This document shows, piece by piece, positions 10,119-20,560 of a stretch of DNA of 64,000 nucleotides. Below the pieces are notes generated by a model that did not search any database, was not told where the DNA came from, and was given only the letters and a program-made list of their open reading frames with translations. Source of the DNA: Rhineura floridana (Eukaryota > Chordata > Lepidosauria > Squamata > Rhineuridae); contig NC_084482.1 in the NCBI RefSeq assembly GCF_030035675.1, forward strand, positions 79,149,120 through 79,213,119. The letters are read 5' to 3'. The position numbers and the translations under genes were made by a program. Numbering within the stretch: position 1 is the stretch's first letter; each line of letters begins with the position of its first letter.

Positions 10119-11225
10119 ACTCATTTTGTTTTATTTGTAATTTTTTGTCTTTTGTGGACCCCTTCCAAAGCAAAGTAAGGCACTTTTGTGTTTTTGGGGT
10201 TCTGTTTGTAAAACTGCAATGTTTAAGCATCCATAAAATCTTTCAATTCAGGAGGATGGGAAGAAATCCAGACGTGGCCATTCCCCTGTGACCTCATAGC
10301 AGCTCCACCAGTATTAGAGGGCACCAGCCACTACTGCTGCAGTTTCAGGATTGCCCACAGCTGTCAGTCTTTGCTGGCTAAGTGTATAGCTGCAATAAAA
10401 TGATTAGCAGATAATGGCCAGCAGCCAGGCCATAAATTTGTCAGGACTGAGTGGAGGAGAAGAAGGCAGCAAAACAGCATGAAAGATCCTAGAGAGTGCA
10501 GAACAGCTGAGACCTTGAGGAAGTCCAAAAATCTGGAAACCGATGATCCAGTCAGGCAGGGCAGGGTCAAATACATGGGATCACAAGCAGGGCTCCAACA
10601 TTGTTTCCAGCAAGAGCCCAAGCCACTCTCACTTTTCAAGCTTAGCATCTGACGCCAGGTGTTTTCTGCAATCAGCCTTCCCTCTTTCAACAGCTTGTGC
10701 TTTTTAAACTAACCAACGGCTTCCTTTGTTCCAACACCTGTTGGTGTTTTCTCTCTGCTGGGGCCGGAGTAGCTTCCTGGTTGCTCCCTGAATCTGACAA
10801 AAGGGCTCCAGCAGGGTCGTGCTCCTTGTCTGATGGTGAAGGGTCCTGAGCTGCCTCTCTGCTTGACCTTTTCCCTGGGTCTGAGATCTCCCATTCCCCT
10901 TCATCCTCTGTTGAGTCCTCCAATGGAGGCATAACACAGCAAAGTCCTGGGCCAATCATTGTCTCTGCCTGAACCTGCAGCAAAGTGTTTCCATTGGCCA
11001 CACCTGGAAGGCAAATGGGTTGGTCCAGCAATCAGTTGCAAAATCTGCCTGAAACTGATTTTAAAAAAAATGCACTCAAGCTGATCTGACCACGGTTTTA
11101 GGGTAAAAAAAAGCAGAGTTTGACTAATGTCATGTACCCTGTTTTCAGGGGGGGAAAGGTGGAGACACATTGGAACTGGCGCAGCAGTGTGTCTCTATGC
11201 TAGGAGTGGAATAGGAGGGCTGCTT
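10119..11225. other. No host gene seen; likely decayed repeat
   Basis: A 114-residue minus-strand frame (11031 to 10687) includes an acidic stretch, EDSTEDEGEWEISDPGKRSS, but matches no domain that I recognise. Shadow frames overlap it. The base composition rises in GC at 10720-10990 compared with its flanks. It could be the internal part of an interspersed element or a fortuitous frame. I do not call it a gene. Confidence 0.35.
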
Positions 11226-11480
11226 TCATTTATTTATTTATTCATTTACTTATTTATTTACTTGCTTATTTACTTATTTCCAACTCTTTCTCCCAGCAGG
11301 AGCCCAGGGCAGCAGATAAAAGCACCAAAAACACTTGAAAACATCATAAAAATAGGCTTTAAAACACATTAAAACAAAACATCTTTAAAAACATTTTTAA
11401 AACGCTTTCAAGACATCTTTTAAAAAGGTTAAAAACATATTTAAATATTTAAAAACATATTAAAAACCAATTCCAACACA
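11226..11480 (-). mobile_element. L2-type LINE 3' tail with (TTTA)n
   Basis: On the minus strand, an A/T-rich 3' UTR leads to the complement of 'ctcccagcaggagcccaggg' and then to a run of TTTA/CTTA tetranucleotides (11226-11280). The same terminal motif occurs at 26740-26775. No coding part remains. Confidence 0.65.
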
Positions 11481-11489
11481 GACACAGAC

Positions 11490-12270
11490 TGACTGACTGA
11501 ATGAATCTTTATTTTTACCCCACCCTTTTTACAAAACTGGAACTCAGGGCGGCTTACAAATAAAAACTACACATAGGTAAAAAAACATACAAAAATATAC
11601 AATTAAAATAGAATTAAACTATTCGTGACATTAAAACCATGAAACATATACTTAAGTTACTAAGACAATTTAAAACATTAAGAATAGGACCATAGAACAA
11701 TACAACAGACCTTATGAGGCCCTATCTAAACATCTTCTAGTCCAAAAGCCTGTCGGAATAAAAAAGTCTTTGCCTGCCGACAGAAGGATAGCAAGGAAGG
11801 GGCCATTCGTGCTTTCCTAGGAAGAGAGTTCCAGAACCTGGGGGCAGCCACCGAGAAGGCCCTATCTTGCGTCCCCACCAATTGCGCTTGCGAAGGTGTT
11901 GGGACTGAGAGAAGGGCCCGGGCAGGCTCATATGGGGAGATACGGTCTGACAAATACCCTGGACCTAGGCCGTATAGAGCTTTATAGGTCAAAACCAGTA
12001 CTTTGAATTGTGACCTGAAACAAACTGGCAGCCAGTGGAGCTGTCGTAACAAGGGGGTTGTATGGTCCCTGTAACCAGCCCCAGTTAGCACTCTGGCTGC
12101 AGCTCTTTGTACCAGTTTAAGTTTCCGAACAGTCTTCAAAGGCAGCCCCACATAGAGCGCGTTACAGTAATCTAAACGGGATGTAACTAAGGCATGCATC
12201 ACTGTAGTCAAATCAGGCTTCTCTAGGAACAGGCACAGCTGGTGCAGCAGTCTTAGCTGGGCAAAGGACA
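11490..12270 (-). mobile_element. L2-clade LINE, 5'-truncated copy A
   Basis: The copy holds the C-terminal third of ORF2 and the 3' UTR on the minus strand. The UTR ends with the complement of 'cagggcggcttacaaa' and 'taccccaccctttt' and a TGAA/CTGA terminal repeat at 11490-11505. It is the second of three L2 insertions stacked in the same orientation between 11226 and 14822. Confidence 0.8.
11726..12211 (-). pseudogene. L2 ORF2 C-terminal fragment (reverse transcriptase polyprotein)
   Basis: A 161-residue open frame carries the conserved end of L2-clade ORF2: TSRLDYCNALYVGLPLKTV near residues 10-30, LVQRAAARVLTG, LRQLHWLPVCFRSQFKVL, LTYKALYGLGPGYLSDRI, and AFSVAAPRFWNSLP near residues 118-133. 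This segment lies downstream of the reverse transcriptase palm and helps the protein make DNA from its own RNA during target-primed insertion. The catalytic palm with the [FY]xDD motif and the endonuclease are absent because the copy is 5'-truncated. The open frame suggests a moderately recent insertion. It is not a host gene. Confidence 0.85.
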
Positions 12271-12281
12271 GGGATAAGGTC

Positions 12282-12482
12282 TCAACTTAAAAGGCTTGTT
12301 GAAAGAGGAAGGTCTTCAACAGGCGCCGAAAAGATCAGAGACGGCACCTGTCTAATATTTAAGGGGAGGGAATTCCACAGAGTAGGTGCTGCCACACTAA
12401 GGGTCCGTTTCCTATATTGTGGAGTACAGACCTCCTGATAAGATGCACCCCACAGCACAACTGCTAGGGCATGAAAAGACAA
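12282..12482 (-). pseudogene. L2 ORF2 extreme C-terminus fragment
   Basis: The frame contains RKRTLSVAAPTLWNSLPLNI followed by RQVPSLI, the homologue of AFSVAAPRFWNSLP in copy A, so it is the C-terminal end of a different L2 copy. It joins almost directly to reverse transcriptase sequence at 12464, which shows an internal deletion in copy B or a junction of two insertions. Confidence 0.7.
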
Positions 12483-12751
12483 TCACCTAATGCTATTCTC
12501 TGAAAACGACCCTGGAGATAGGATCGGAACCACTGTAGAACAGTGCCTCCAATACTCATCTCACCAAGTTGGCCCAGAAAGATACCATGGTAAATGGTAT
12601 CAAAAGCCGCTTTGAGATCAAGTAAGAGTAACAGGGTTGCACTCTCCCTGTCCTTCTCCTGATAAAGGTCATCCATCAGGGCGACCAAGGCCAATTCAGT
12701 CCCATAACTAGGCCTGAACCCAGACTGGAATGGGTCAAGATAATGTTTCAT
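12464..12751 (-). pseudogene. L2 reverse transcriptase fragment
   Basis: The frame reads LDPFQSGFRPSYGTELALVA, then LLLLDLKAAFDTIYHG, then GGTVLQWFRSYLQGRFQR. These are the RT blocks with the fingers motif (QSGFR) and the first catalytic aspartate (LDLKAAFDT). The second catalytic block ([FY]xDD) is not present downstream. It is part of copy B. Confidence 0.85.
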
Positions 12752-12926
12752 CCAAGATTACTTGCAATTGCTGTGCCACAATCCTCTCAATCACCTTCCC
12801 TGAGAAGGGGGTATTTGCAACCGGTCGGTAATTGTCACAGACCAATGGGTCCAGGGTGGGCTTTTTAGGAGCAGTCAGATCACTGCTTCTTTCAAGCCAG
12901 CTGGAACCACTCCCTCCCTCAATGAT

Positions 12927-13193
12927 CTACTTGGTCAAACCACCTTGGATCCACTCGGTCAAACCACCTCGGCAAGCTTTAATAAGCCAAGAAGGGCAAG
13001 GGTCGAGAGGACACATTGCTGGCCGCATCACCGCAAGCACCTTGTCTATGTCATCAGACCACATCAACTGAAACCGTTCCCAAAAAGTTGCAGCAGACGT
13101 TGCACTGGACACCACATTGGGGACTACAGTAGATGGGGCATCAAGACTGCTATGGAGGCGAACAACTTTACCCTCAAAGTGCCTTGCAAACAA
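12927..13193 (-). pseudogene. L2 ORF2 linker fragment between endonuclease and RT
   Basis: The frame includes FARHFEGKVVRLHSSLD and LDPCPSWLIKACRGGLTEWI, which is the typical pre-RT linker of L2-clade ORF2. A further linker frame lies at 13706-13431 (FLTAPGEFPADRAGNPVEA). Both belong to copy B and are separated by frame breaks. Confidence 0.75.
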
Positions 13194-13721
13194 TTCACCG
13201 TGGGCCTCCGAAAGTTCTAAAACTCCATTTCCTAGAGTTCATGTCAACAGACCCCTGACAATACGGAAAAGCTCCACTGAACGGCTACTTGAGTATGTGA
13301 TGGAGGCAGAGGAGTGGGCCTTCTTCACCTCCCTCACCCCCACACAGTAAGCGCGGTTATGATGTTTTACTCGTGCCCAATCACCCTCACAGCATGTCTT
13401 TCGCCACTTGTGCTCTAGCCATCATCCAGCCTATTTCACTGCCCTTAACTCACTAGTATAGCAAGGTGCAAACCAGGCTCCACAATGCTGGAGAGGGCTC
13501 TTGGGGGCAACCATGTCAAGAGCCCAATGTGCCTCACTGTTCCACAGCATGACAAGGGCTTCAACAGGGTTACCTGCTCTATCTGCTGGGAATTCCCCCG
13601 GGGCAGTCAGGAATCCAGTGGATTCCATTAGTCTCTGGGGGTGGACCATCTTAACTTGTCCATCACCCCTGCAGTGAAGGATCAGAGCCATAAGTCTAAA
13701 CTTCACTAGAAAGTGGTCTGA

Positions 13722-14174
13722 CTATGACAATGGGGTGACATACCCCCCCATCTCCAGACCACTCTTTCTTCCGTCTGGAGCAAAAACCAAGTTGAGAGTG
13801 TGCCCTGCCTTATGTGTCGGGCCAGTGACAACTTGAGACAACCCCATGGTCATCATGGAGGCCATGAAGTCCCAAGCCGGAGCACTAGAGGCAGCCTCAG
13901 CATGGACATTGAAGTCATCCAGCACTATCATTCTGGGCTCCTCCAACACCACAGCCGAGATGGCCTCCACCAGCTCAGTCACAGAAGCTGCCGGGCAGCA
14001 GGGTCGAGGGTACACCAGCAGCAACCCTAGTTTACTGTCTCCTTGGCCTGACACCAGGCACAGGCCCTCACAGCCACCTCCAAGACAGAGTGGTTCCCTG
14101 GAGACAGAGATGGAAGTTCTGTAAACCACAGCAACTCCTCCTCCCTGTGCCTGCAGCCTGTGCTGGCATTGCAC
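13722..14174 (-). pseudogene. L2 endonuclease fragment (AP-endonuclease-like)
   Basis: A 150-residue frame holds QGGGVAVVYRTSISVSREPL, then GLLLVYPRPCCPAASVTELV, then MIVLDDFNVHAEAASS and MGLSQVVTGPTHKAGHTLNL. This is the exonuclease-endonuclease-phosphatase fold used by LINEs to nick target DNA. In the usual pattern the central motif is GDFN; here it reads DDFN. The N-terminal part of the domain (with ITETW) lies in another frame at about 14220-14340. Confidence 0.85.
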
Positions 14175-14822
14175 AGAGTATCCAGGTGGGTAAAGCTGGG
14201 TCAGATCAACTCCTCCCAGCTCACCCAGGTCTCAGTAATACACACCTAATTGGCACCTACATCCATGATCAAATCACGAATGGGTGTGGTCTTATTGTGC
14301 ACTGATCTGGTGTTAAACAACAACACACACAGGCCAGTGGGCACAGCAGATGAGCAATGAGGAACCCATCCATGAGAGGAGTGGCATCAAGGAACAAGGC
14401 GTAGATTGGTTAGAAAAACAAAAGGAAGAAAGAAATAGAAGAGGGTAGCGCCCTTGCCCTTGGGACTGCCCAAGGGGCTCCCCAAGGGACAACTCCCTTA
14501 GGTGTCACCTCTTTGGTGGCAACCCCGCCGGTGGCAGTCCCACTGCCCAAGGGCAGCTGGGCTTTTATGCCTCCTGACCCAGCCAGGAGCTTATGCAAGA
14601 GGCTGCGGAATTAACTGCAGCCTCTCTCTGGAACCAGGGTCAGGCAGGGGGTCCCAGTCCTTTCAGCACTTACCAGGAACTTCAGCTGTCTCAAAAGACA
14701 GCAACCCAACGGAGCAAGGAGCAAGCACCCAGATGCTCAGATACTCACTCCAAGTGCAGGTCTTCTCCAGTCTCCCTACTGCTGTTCCTCCCTTTTGTCA
14801 TCATCACTGCTCCTGCTTGAAG

Positions 14823-15954
14823 TAGTGAAGATGTTTCCTTTGTGTTTGATGGGGGAGAAATCAAACATCCAGTGCTACTGCCAAAACCTCTGCCATTACT
14901 GCTTGCATCAGTGTGGTAAAGATTGCAGGTTATACACTATACACAAGCCACTTAGTACATGGTATCCACATGGCTGGATTTAAAGCAGCTGCCATACGAG
15001 GTCATTTGCTTGATGGAATCACTACTCTGCTTTCTCTTCTACAGTTGCTCACAGTGGTACAACAATCAATGTGGGATGCATTATCAGTACTTATATTTGT
15101 CAGCATGAACAGCACATCATCCTGACAGCTGGTCCACAGCAATCATTGCTTTATGATGTAATGTGCTCTATTTTAGGACATAAAAGCCAGCCTTTTTATC
15201 TAACCAACATTAATTAGTTTTACAACTAATAAAGGACAGATTTCCTTTCTTTAAAAACAACATACTTTCAAGTTTCGTAAAAGTGAAAAAAGAGTATCCA
15301 TATTAAAAAAAAAAGTCACAATTTTAATTATTATTTTTATATCGGTGTCACTGTCGGTGTGTGCGGTGTCACATGCCTCCACAAGGTTTTTTTTAGGTGA
15401 AACGTCCCCCCACCAGCACCCTGAAACTTTTTGTCAAATGTATTCTCATCTGAGCTACCAAGCTTGGATCTGGAAACAAACTATAGAAACAGACATTTAT
15501 AAAATGAGAGATAAAAACCAATGTTCTGTTAAAAATCCCATCATAGTTTTCACAACACTAAAGGTGTTTGATATCCTGGATGAATTCCAACTTCACTGAT
15601 TGTACTCAACTTCCCTGAATTTCTTTGGCAGAGAGCTATTTTCACTTCCTCCCCTGTCCTCTAGTATTGTTAGTTTTCATCATAGTTCTCAGACAGAATC
15701 CTGGATTCCAGAATTTTTTTCTAGGATTAAATATTGGTCCAATTTGTAAATAGACAAGCATTCCAGTGTGTCAACCTTTTAGCATATAAAGGCTGTTCTC
15801 CATGACTCTCAGGTGAAGCAGTGGATGTGATGTACCAATGATAATGCCTCTAAGCTTCCCAAGGGATTGGAGCATTCTGATCTGACCATTCTGACTGTAA
15901 CCTCTGGAATTTATCTCTATAAAAATGTAAGCCCTCATAATGTCATGTAGCGGG
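14823..15954. other. No gene seen
   Basis: AT-rich sequence. The best frames are 70-84 residues long and have no motif. An A-run lies at 15304-15314. A short stretch at 15343-15415 ('ggtgtcactgtcggtgtgtg') resembles the end words of the hAT at 56628 but is too degraded to assign. Confidence 0.4.
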
Positions 15955-16340
15955 TGGGCTATCTGATGGCAGTGTAGGCAGCTGTGGAGGCAACACAGGT
16001 TGTGGCAGTGGAGGCCACAGCGGTCATGACAGCAGAGGTGGCCACAGAAGGGGAGGGGGAGGCTGTAGAGGCCGCAGTGGGTGGAAGGGTTGTGGCCTGG
16101 GCCTGGGTGGTTAGGAGCTTGGCAGTAGTGACAGCGGCCCAACAGCTGAGGCCAGCGGGGTGGGGTGGGAAGTGTGGGTTCCTGGGGGAGTGGGGTGGCA
16201 AGGAGGGGGTGGCAAGAGGGAGTGTGTTTCTATGTGTGTGTGTAAAAGAGAGAGAGAGAGAGAGAGAGAGTCCCTTTGTGGGGACTTTGGCAACCTAGGG
16301 GGGAGGGGGAAGCTTTAGCGACTTGTTGCGGGGCAAAAAA
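15955..16340. other. GC-rich purine-biased island with (AG)n, unassigned
   Basis: GC content rises sharply compared with flanking sequence. The segment consists of variations on 'gtggaggccacagcggt'-like words and ends in an (AG)n tract at 16246-16271. Frames on both strands give low-complexity Ala/Val/Thr or Pro/Ser peptides, so no gene is called. It may be the interior of a decayed transposon, as at 48950-49600. Confidence 0.4.
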
Positions 16341-16886
16341 GCTTTGGTGATGGTAGGTGGGCTTGAGGAGCAAAGTGAGCAGTGGTGGTAGCCCCCAGCT
16401 TTAAAAATATGTGAAATACTGCTCCATTGTGTTGATTTTATCATAAGTCACTATGCACATGCACACACATACAAAATTGTAATCTTACCAGGAATGGGGT
16501 GAAGGGAAGGCATTTCTTTCTGAGGTGGTGGTTCTATGCTGCTCTGTGCCAACATATGATGCCTGATGAATTTCTGTCTGCTTGTTAAAAACATGATACT
16601 TCGTGGGGGGACAATCTTTTGTTTTTATATTGTATTAAGGTTTCAGCAGTTGCTCTCAATAACCAGTCCTTCTACCCATCATCCACCCTATTATCCTGGT
16701 ACATTTCTTCTGTCCTTAAAAAAATGGAAGAGGAATAAGAGAAAGGAAAAGGGGGGGGGAAGCATAATACATGTTGCCTTTCTTATAGAAAAATACTATA
16801 GAAATATACTTCTGTGAATTTGTCCTCTTTAACCTGCTCATGACTTGCCTGTGCTGACAAGTCATGGGCCTGTTGATCTTTGAGAA
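16341..16886. other. No gene seen
   Basis: Ordinary AT-rich sequence with a G-run at 16751-16759. No motif or repeat that I can identify. Confidence 0.4.
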
Positions 16887-17080
16887 AGGGCTGTAGCTCA
16901 GTGATAGAGCATCTGTTTTGCAAGCAGAAGGTCCCAGGTTCAATCCCTGGCATCTCCAGGTAGGTCTAGTAATGTCCCCTGCCTGAAATCCTGGAAAGCT
17001 GCTGCCAGTCAGTGTAGACAATACTATTCTAGATGGACCAATGGTCTGATTTAGTATAAGTCAGCTTTTTGTGTCCCTAT
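16887..17080 (+). mobile_element. tRNA-Ala-like SINE
   Basis: The first ~70 bp resemble tRNA-Ala(TGC): box A 'tagctcagtgatagagc', an anticodon loop with TGC in 'tgttttgcaagcag', and box B 'ggttcaatccctgg', ending 'ggcatctcc'. A ~120 bp tRNA-unrelated body follows ('tgcctgaaatcctgg', 'ggaccaatggtctga', 'taagtcagctttttg'). The best-preserved copy in the window; others are at 740, 18262, 43970 and 55428. It is not a functional tRNA gene, as no RNA polymerase III terminator follows the head. Confidence 0.85.
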
Positions 17081-17097
17081 GATCTACATTTGATCCA

Positions 17098-17325
17098 CTA
17101 GAGTGGCAACTTTTTCGATACCTGCCAAGAGCCTTTGAGATGGGGTTTGTTGCCCGGCCCGGCCTCCAAGAGGTCTTTTGTATCTTTAAAAGTTGTGGAG
17201 GGGGGAGGGAGAATTCCACCTTGGGTTTTTCTCATGACACAGTTGCAAGAACACCTGCACTTGGCTGACCTTCTCTTCTCCTAAAGATACAGGATCAGTC
17301 TCAGGCCATGGACCTGGCAACCCTA
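17098..17325. mobile_element. MITE-like DNA element with 'ggcaaccct' end
   Basis: The right end is 'acctggcaaccctac' and the left end is 'ctagagtggcaact', an imperfect inverted pair. The interior carries 'ggccggcctccaagaggtc'-type words and a G-rich tract. A fragment with the same right end lies at 20095-20160 ('gacctggcaaccctag'). The ends resemble the TAGGGTTGCC terminus of the element at 32110. Confidence 0.45.
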
Positions 17326-17499
17326 CTCCTGGACAACAGAAAGGAGACACAAGATAACAACTGTGCTCAAGAGCTGTTCTTACCTGTTTAAGTGCCTTGC
17401 CTGTAAAAAAGCACTAAATCTTTCAATTAAAACATTGTAAATCTTTTTTCCACTTGAGTGCACATTGCCTCTGGAATCTCTTGAATTTTCTTGCCTGTT

Positions 17500-17665
17500 G
17501 CAAAACACATAACTTTCCCCAAAAGAATCCTGGGAAGTGTAGTTCCCCCTCACAGTTATAGTTCCCACCACCCTTAACAAACTACAGTTCCCATGATTCT
17601 GTGGTGGGATTCATGTGCTCCAAATGTATGTTGAATGTGCTTTCAATGTATGGTGTAGATCTGCC
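17500..17665. mobile_element. Palindromic MITE
   Basis: The halves are 'aagaatcctgggaagtgtag' and 'caaactacagttcccatgat', facing each other, followed by 'aatgtatggtgtagatctgc'. It is the same family group as the MITEs at 9299, 23890 and 37620. Confidence 0.6.
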
Positions 17666-17682
17666 CTAGTATGCTGTGCATT

Positions 17683-18223
17683 CATTAGTGCAGTGGTTTC
17701 CAACCTGGGGGCTGGGACCCCCAGGGGGCCCGTGAAGTAATCCAGAGGGGGCCATGAACAGTAAAGAAATGAATGATTTATTATTTTTTTTAAAAAAGTC
17801 TTCACTCCTTCTACACTGTCTGCTTCCCACTGGCGCTGCAGATGACACCTCCCCCTTGCTCCAAATGAGAGGGGAGGCCTTTTGCTGAAGCGCCAGAGCG
17901 TCTTTCAGGTGCACTAAGGGCAGGCATCTGCCTATAATATACATGGCAGATGCCAAAGGAGGCTGAGGGTGGAGCTACCAGGAAGAAGAGGGGATTACTA
18001 TCACTGATTCCCATCTCCTTGCACTGCCGCTACTGGCAATGCCCTTGCTTAGAATGAGAGGGCTTTTTGTGAAGCAAAAATAAGCAAGGCTGCACAGAAA
18101 GGCTGCTTTCCCCCTTCCTTCCTGGCAGCCAGCCTGCCTCCTTGGGGGGAGGGGGTCACAAAAAAATTTCAGCTTATAAAGGGGGTCCCGTGCTCATAAA
18201 GGTTGGGAACCACTGCATTAGTG
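17683..18223. mobile_element. Non-autonomous hAT element with perfect 8 bp TSD
   Basis: The element proper is 17691-18215. Its ends are 'cagtggtttccaacctgggg' and 'aaggttgggaaccactg', inverted repeats that start CAG and end CTG as in hAT elements. The 8 bp direct repeat CATTAGTG flanks it at 17683-17690 and 18216-18223. The 525 bp interior has no transposase frame. It was presumably moved by a hAT transposase in trans. Confidence 0.9.
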
Positions 18224-18261
18224 AATTGAAAAGAACGATTTAAAAAGTTTCTTTTTTAAAT

Positions 18262-18440
18262 GGGAAGGGCTATAGCTCAGTGGCAGGGCACATGCTCTGC
18301 ATGCAAAGGTCCAAATCCAATCTCTGGAAAAGACTATTGCCTGAAATCCTGGAGGGCCAATGCTAGTCCATGTCATCTGTACTGAGCTAGATGGTACCAA
18401 ATGGCTTGAGTCAATATAAGGCAGATTGCTTTGTTCCTAA
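18262..18440 (+). mobile_element. tRNA-Ala-like SINE
   Basis: Box A 'tagctcagtggcagggc' and a TGC-containing loop 'tgctctgcatgca' are clear. The box-B region is degraded ('aaatccaatctctgg'). The body 'cctgaaatcctggagggcca' and 'gagtcaatataaggcag' matches the copy at 16887. Confidence 0.75.
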
Positions 18441-18477
18441 AAGAGGAAAGAGATCCAAGGGCCACAGTGACTCCGAA

Positions 18478-18990
18478 ATTTATTTATGTATTATATTTAC
18501 AACATTTGTATACTGCTTTATTGTAAAAAATCTCAAAGTGCTTTACAGAAGGGATTAAAACAATGAAATTATTGGCAAAAATTGTTAGGCAGGCATTTAA
18601 AAACATTCAAAATAATAAAACCAACAATGAGTTAAAAACAGATAAAAAACCCAAAGCTTCTACATGTCTGGGTAGGCTTGCCTTATCAAAGATATTTTTA
18701 GCAGGTGCTGAAAAGAGTACAATGAAGACGGCTGCCTAATGTCAATAGGCATAGAGTCCCAAGGCATAGGTACTGCCACACTAAATGACTGATTTCTTAC
18801 AAGAGCAGAACAAGTACTATGTGGAACCTGTGACATGGAAAACACACTTTGAACTTGGCCTGGTAGCAAATCGGCAACCAGTACAGATTTCAGAGCAGAT
18901 GTATTATGTGCTAATAGGGTCACACTCATGTCAGCAATTGTGCCATAGCATTCTGCTCTAACTGCTGCCCCCTGGTCAGGATGTGCTGTA
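18478..18990 (-). mobile_element. L2-clade LINE 3' end (copy C)
   Basis: On the minus strand, degraded ORF2 C-terminal sequence (SFSVAVPMPWDSMPIDIRQP, 18660-18800) continues into a 3' UTR that ends with the complement of 'atactgctttattgtaaaaa' and a TTTA-rich terminus near 18478-18495. The motif is the homologue of SVAAPRFWNSLP in copy A at 11726. The 153-residue frame to 19121 extends beyond the recognisable part. Confidence 0.7.
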
Positions 18991-20154
18991 TGGGGATTTC
19001 TGTGACCTTGGTTGACTGGCTGCCAGGTATTTTTAGTTTTGGTTAGGAAACCTGTGAGGTTTTGGGATGCTGAGTTTTCTGTCTTACTCATAGGAATCAT
19101 GTGGTTAGTATGGTATTGCATTTAGGAAATCATCACTGTCTTTTGGTTTTATTTTTCTGTTTGCATTTCATTTACCTCTGACTTCACTCCCTTACATCCA
19201 TAGAAGCAACAACAGTGGTTCCATGCTCTCAGTTCAATCCCCTTAAACCCACTGATGACGCACCTTGTTGGTTGCATGACAGTTTGTCTCTTGCCCAATA
19301 GTGGTAAAAGAGAATTCACATACTGAGCAGTGTGGCTTCAACTGCTGTTGTTCCCAAGCTACTTTACATGAAGGTAGACCAAACCATGTGCTTTTTATCT
19401 CTTTCAATTATTACTCACTGGAATTGGGCTGGCTGTCAAAGTGAGTTTATGGCAGCCCACAGGGTAAGCAGAAAAGGGTAGAGAATCTTCTTAACTCTTA
19501 CTCATATCTCAAACCTCTCTCTGCAGTGAAGGGTTAAGTATGTAAGGAAGTTTTGAGCAGCCATGTTAAAAGTCATGGGCAGAGCATTCCAGGCAGGGGT
19601 TGCCCTCCCTGTTTTGATATGGATATCTGTGCAGAGGATCCCTAGTCCAGCCTTAAGAACAACACAATCCTAACCATATCTACTCAGAGGAAAGTCCTAT
19701 TGAGTTCTACGGGGTTTAGTCCCTTAATAAGTGTGCTTAGAACTACAGCCATCAGGGGCATCCATCTTTACTCGTGAGTGCTCCATCTAACAACTCCACA
19801 ACATTAGGCTCCCTTCTTCCTACAATGGGCTGGTGATTGGCCTGGTCTGAGGGCACTTAAATCCTTCCTGCCAGAAGCAAGTAGGGTACATTAAAAGTTC
19901 CCTACTCAGGCACCCTAAGCATGTGTGAAAAAATGATCCCATCACTTCAGCTAGAGCTGGGAACACCCTCATTTAGCTCAGATTTGTATCTTAATTTCCA
20001 ATCAGATATTTTTGTTTGTTTGAGTGGTATGCTCCAAGCAACTTTGGTTGATGGTTAATGTATCATGCTTAATGACATTACTGGGGTGTGCCCCAGGATA
20101 TCACTAGGGACCTCCCCTGAAATCTCATGGTTTGGGATGCTTCTGACCTGGCAA
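18991..20154. other. No gene seen; one palindromic MITE
   Basis: A short palindromic repeat occurs at 19650-19755 ('tactcagaggaaagtcct' facing 'taataagtgtgcttag'). A DNA-element end fragment lies at 20095-20160. The rest shows no coding motif. Confidence 0.45.
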
Positions 20155-20560
20155 CCCTAGTTTCAGGCTATACCGTCAGTCTCTGCTAAAGGCTCTCCGG
20201 AAGAAGATGGTGTTCTGGAGACTTCTGAAAACCATCAGGGAGGGAGCAGAGTGGGGTTCTTATGGTAGGGTATTCCAGAGCTTGGGGGCTGTGGCTGAAA
20301 AGGCTCTCTCCCACGTGCTTGCCAGTCTAACATGTTTCATTCCAGGCATGCAGAGGAGACCAGAGACTGCTGATCTTAAATCATGGGCAAGTACATATGG
20401 ATGTAAACAGTCCCTCAGGTACAGTGGTCCAAGACTTTAGGGCTTTAATGGTCAAAACCAGCACTTTGAATTGGGCCCAGAAACAAATTAAGAGCCAGTG
20501 GAGTCAATAAAGCACAGGGGTGATATATGCCAACACCACAAACCAGTTAAATATGAGACC
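20155..20560 (-). mobile_element. L2-clade LINE fragment (copy D)
   Basis: The DNA parallels copy A at 11760-12060 on the same strand: 'gtattccagagcttgggggc', 'aaggctctctcccac' and 'cagcactttgaattgggccc', then 'aagagccagtggag'. These encode, on the minus strand, the ORF2 C-terminal region in broken frames. A 77-residue plus-strand frame here is a shadow. Confidence 0.7.

Larger units (their letters stand above)
12275..14822 (-). mobile_element. L2-clade LINE, longer copy B
   Basis: On the minus strand the order is a 5' UTR (about 14822-14350, with 'aaagaggtgacaccta' on that strand, a feature shared with the plus-strand L2 at 44390), then the endonuclease (about 14340-13740), the linker, the N-terminal reverse transcriptase (about 13190-12470) and a short C-terminal piece (12480-12282). 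The second half of the reverse transcriptase, including the [FY]xDD catalytic site, is missing between RT block 'GDCLFMP' and the C-terminal 'RTLSVAAPTLWNSLP'. The copy has several frame breaks and is inactive. Confidence 0.8.

Noticed and set aside
10687-11031. 114-residue acidic frame as a host exon
   Set aside because: No recognised domain, competing frames on the same DNA, no convincing splice context, and surrounding wording suggests an interspersed repeat.
11726-14174. Host reverse-transcriptase or endonuclease gene
   Set aside because: All frames match the L2-clade LINE ORF2 order, with frame breaks, missing RT catalytic block and LINE 3' UTRs.
16888-16957. Functional tRNA-Ala gene
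   Set aside because: Box A and box B are recognisable, but acceptor pairing is imperfect, there is no T-run terminator directly after, and the SINE body follows.
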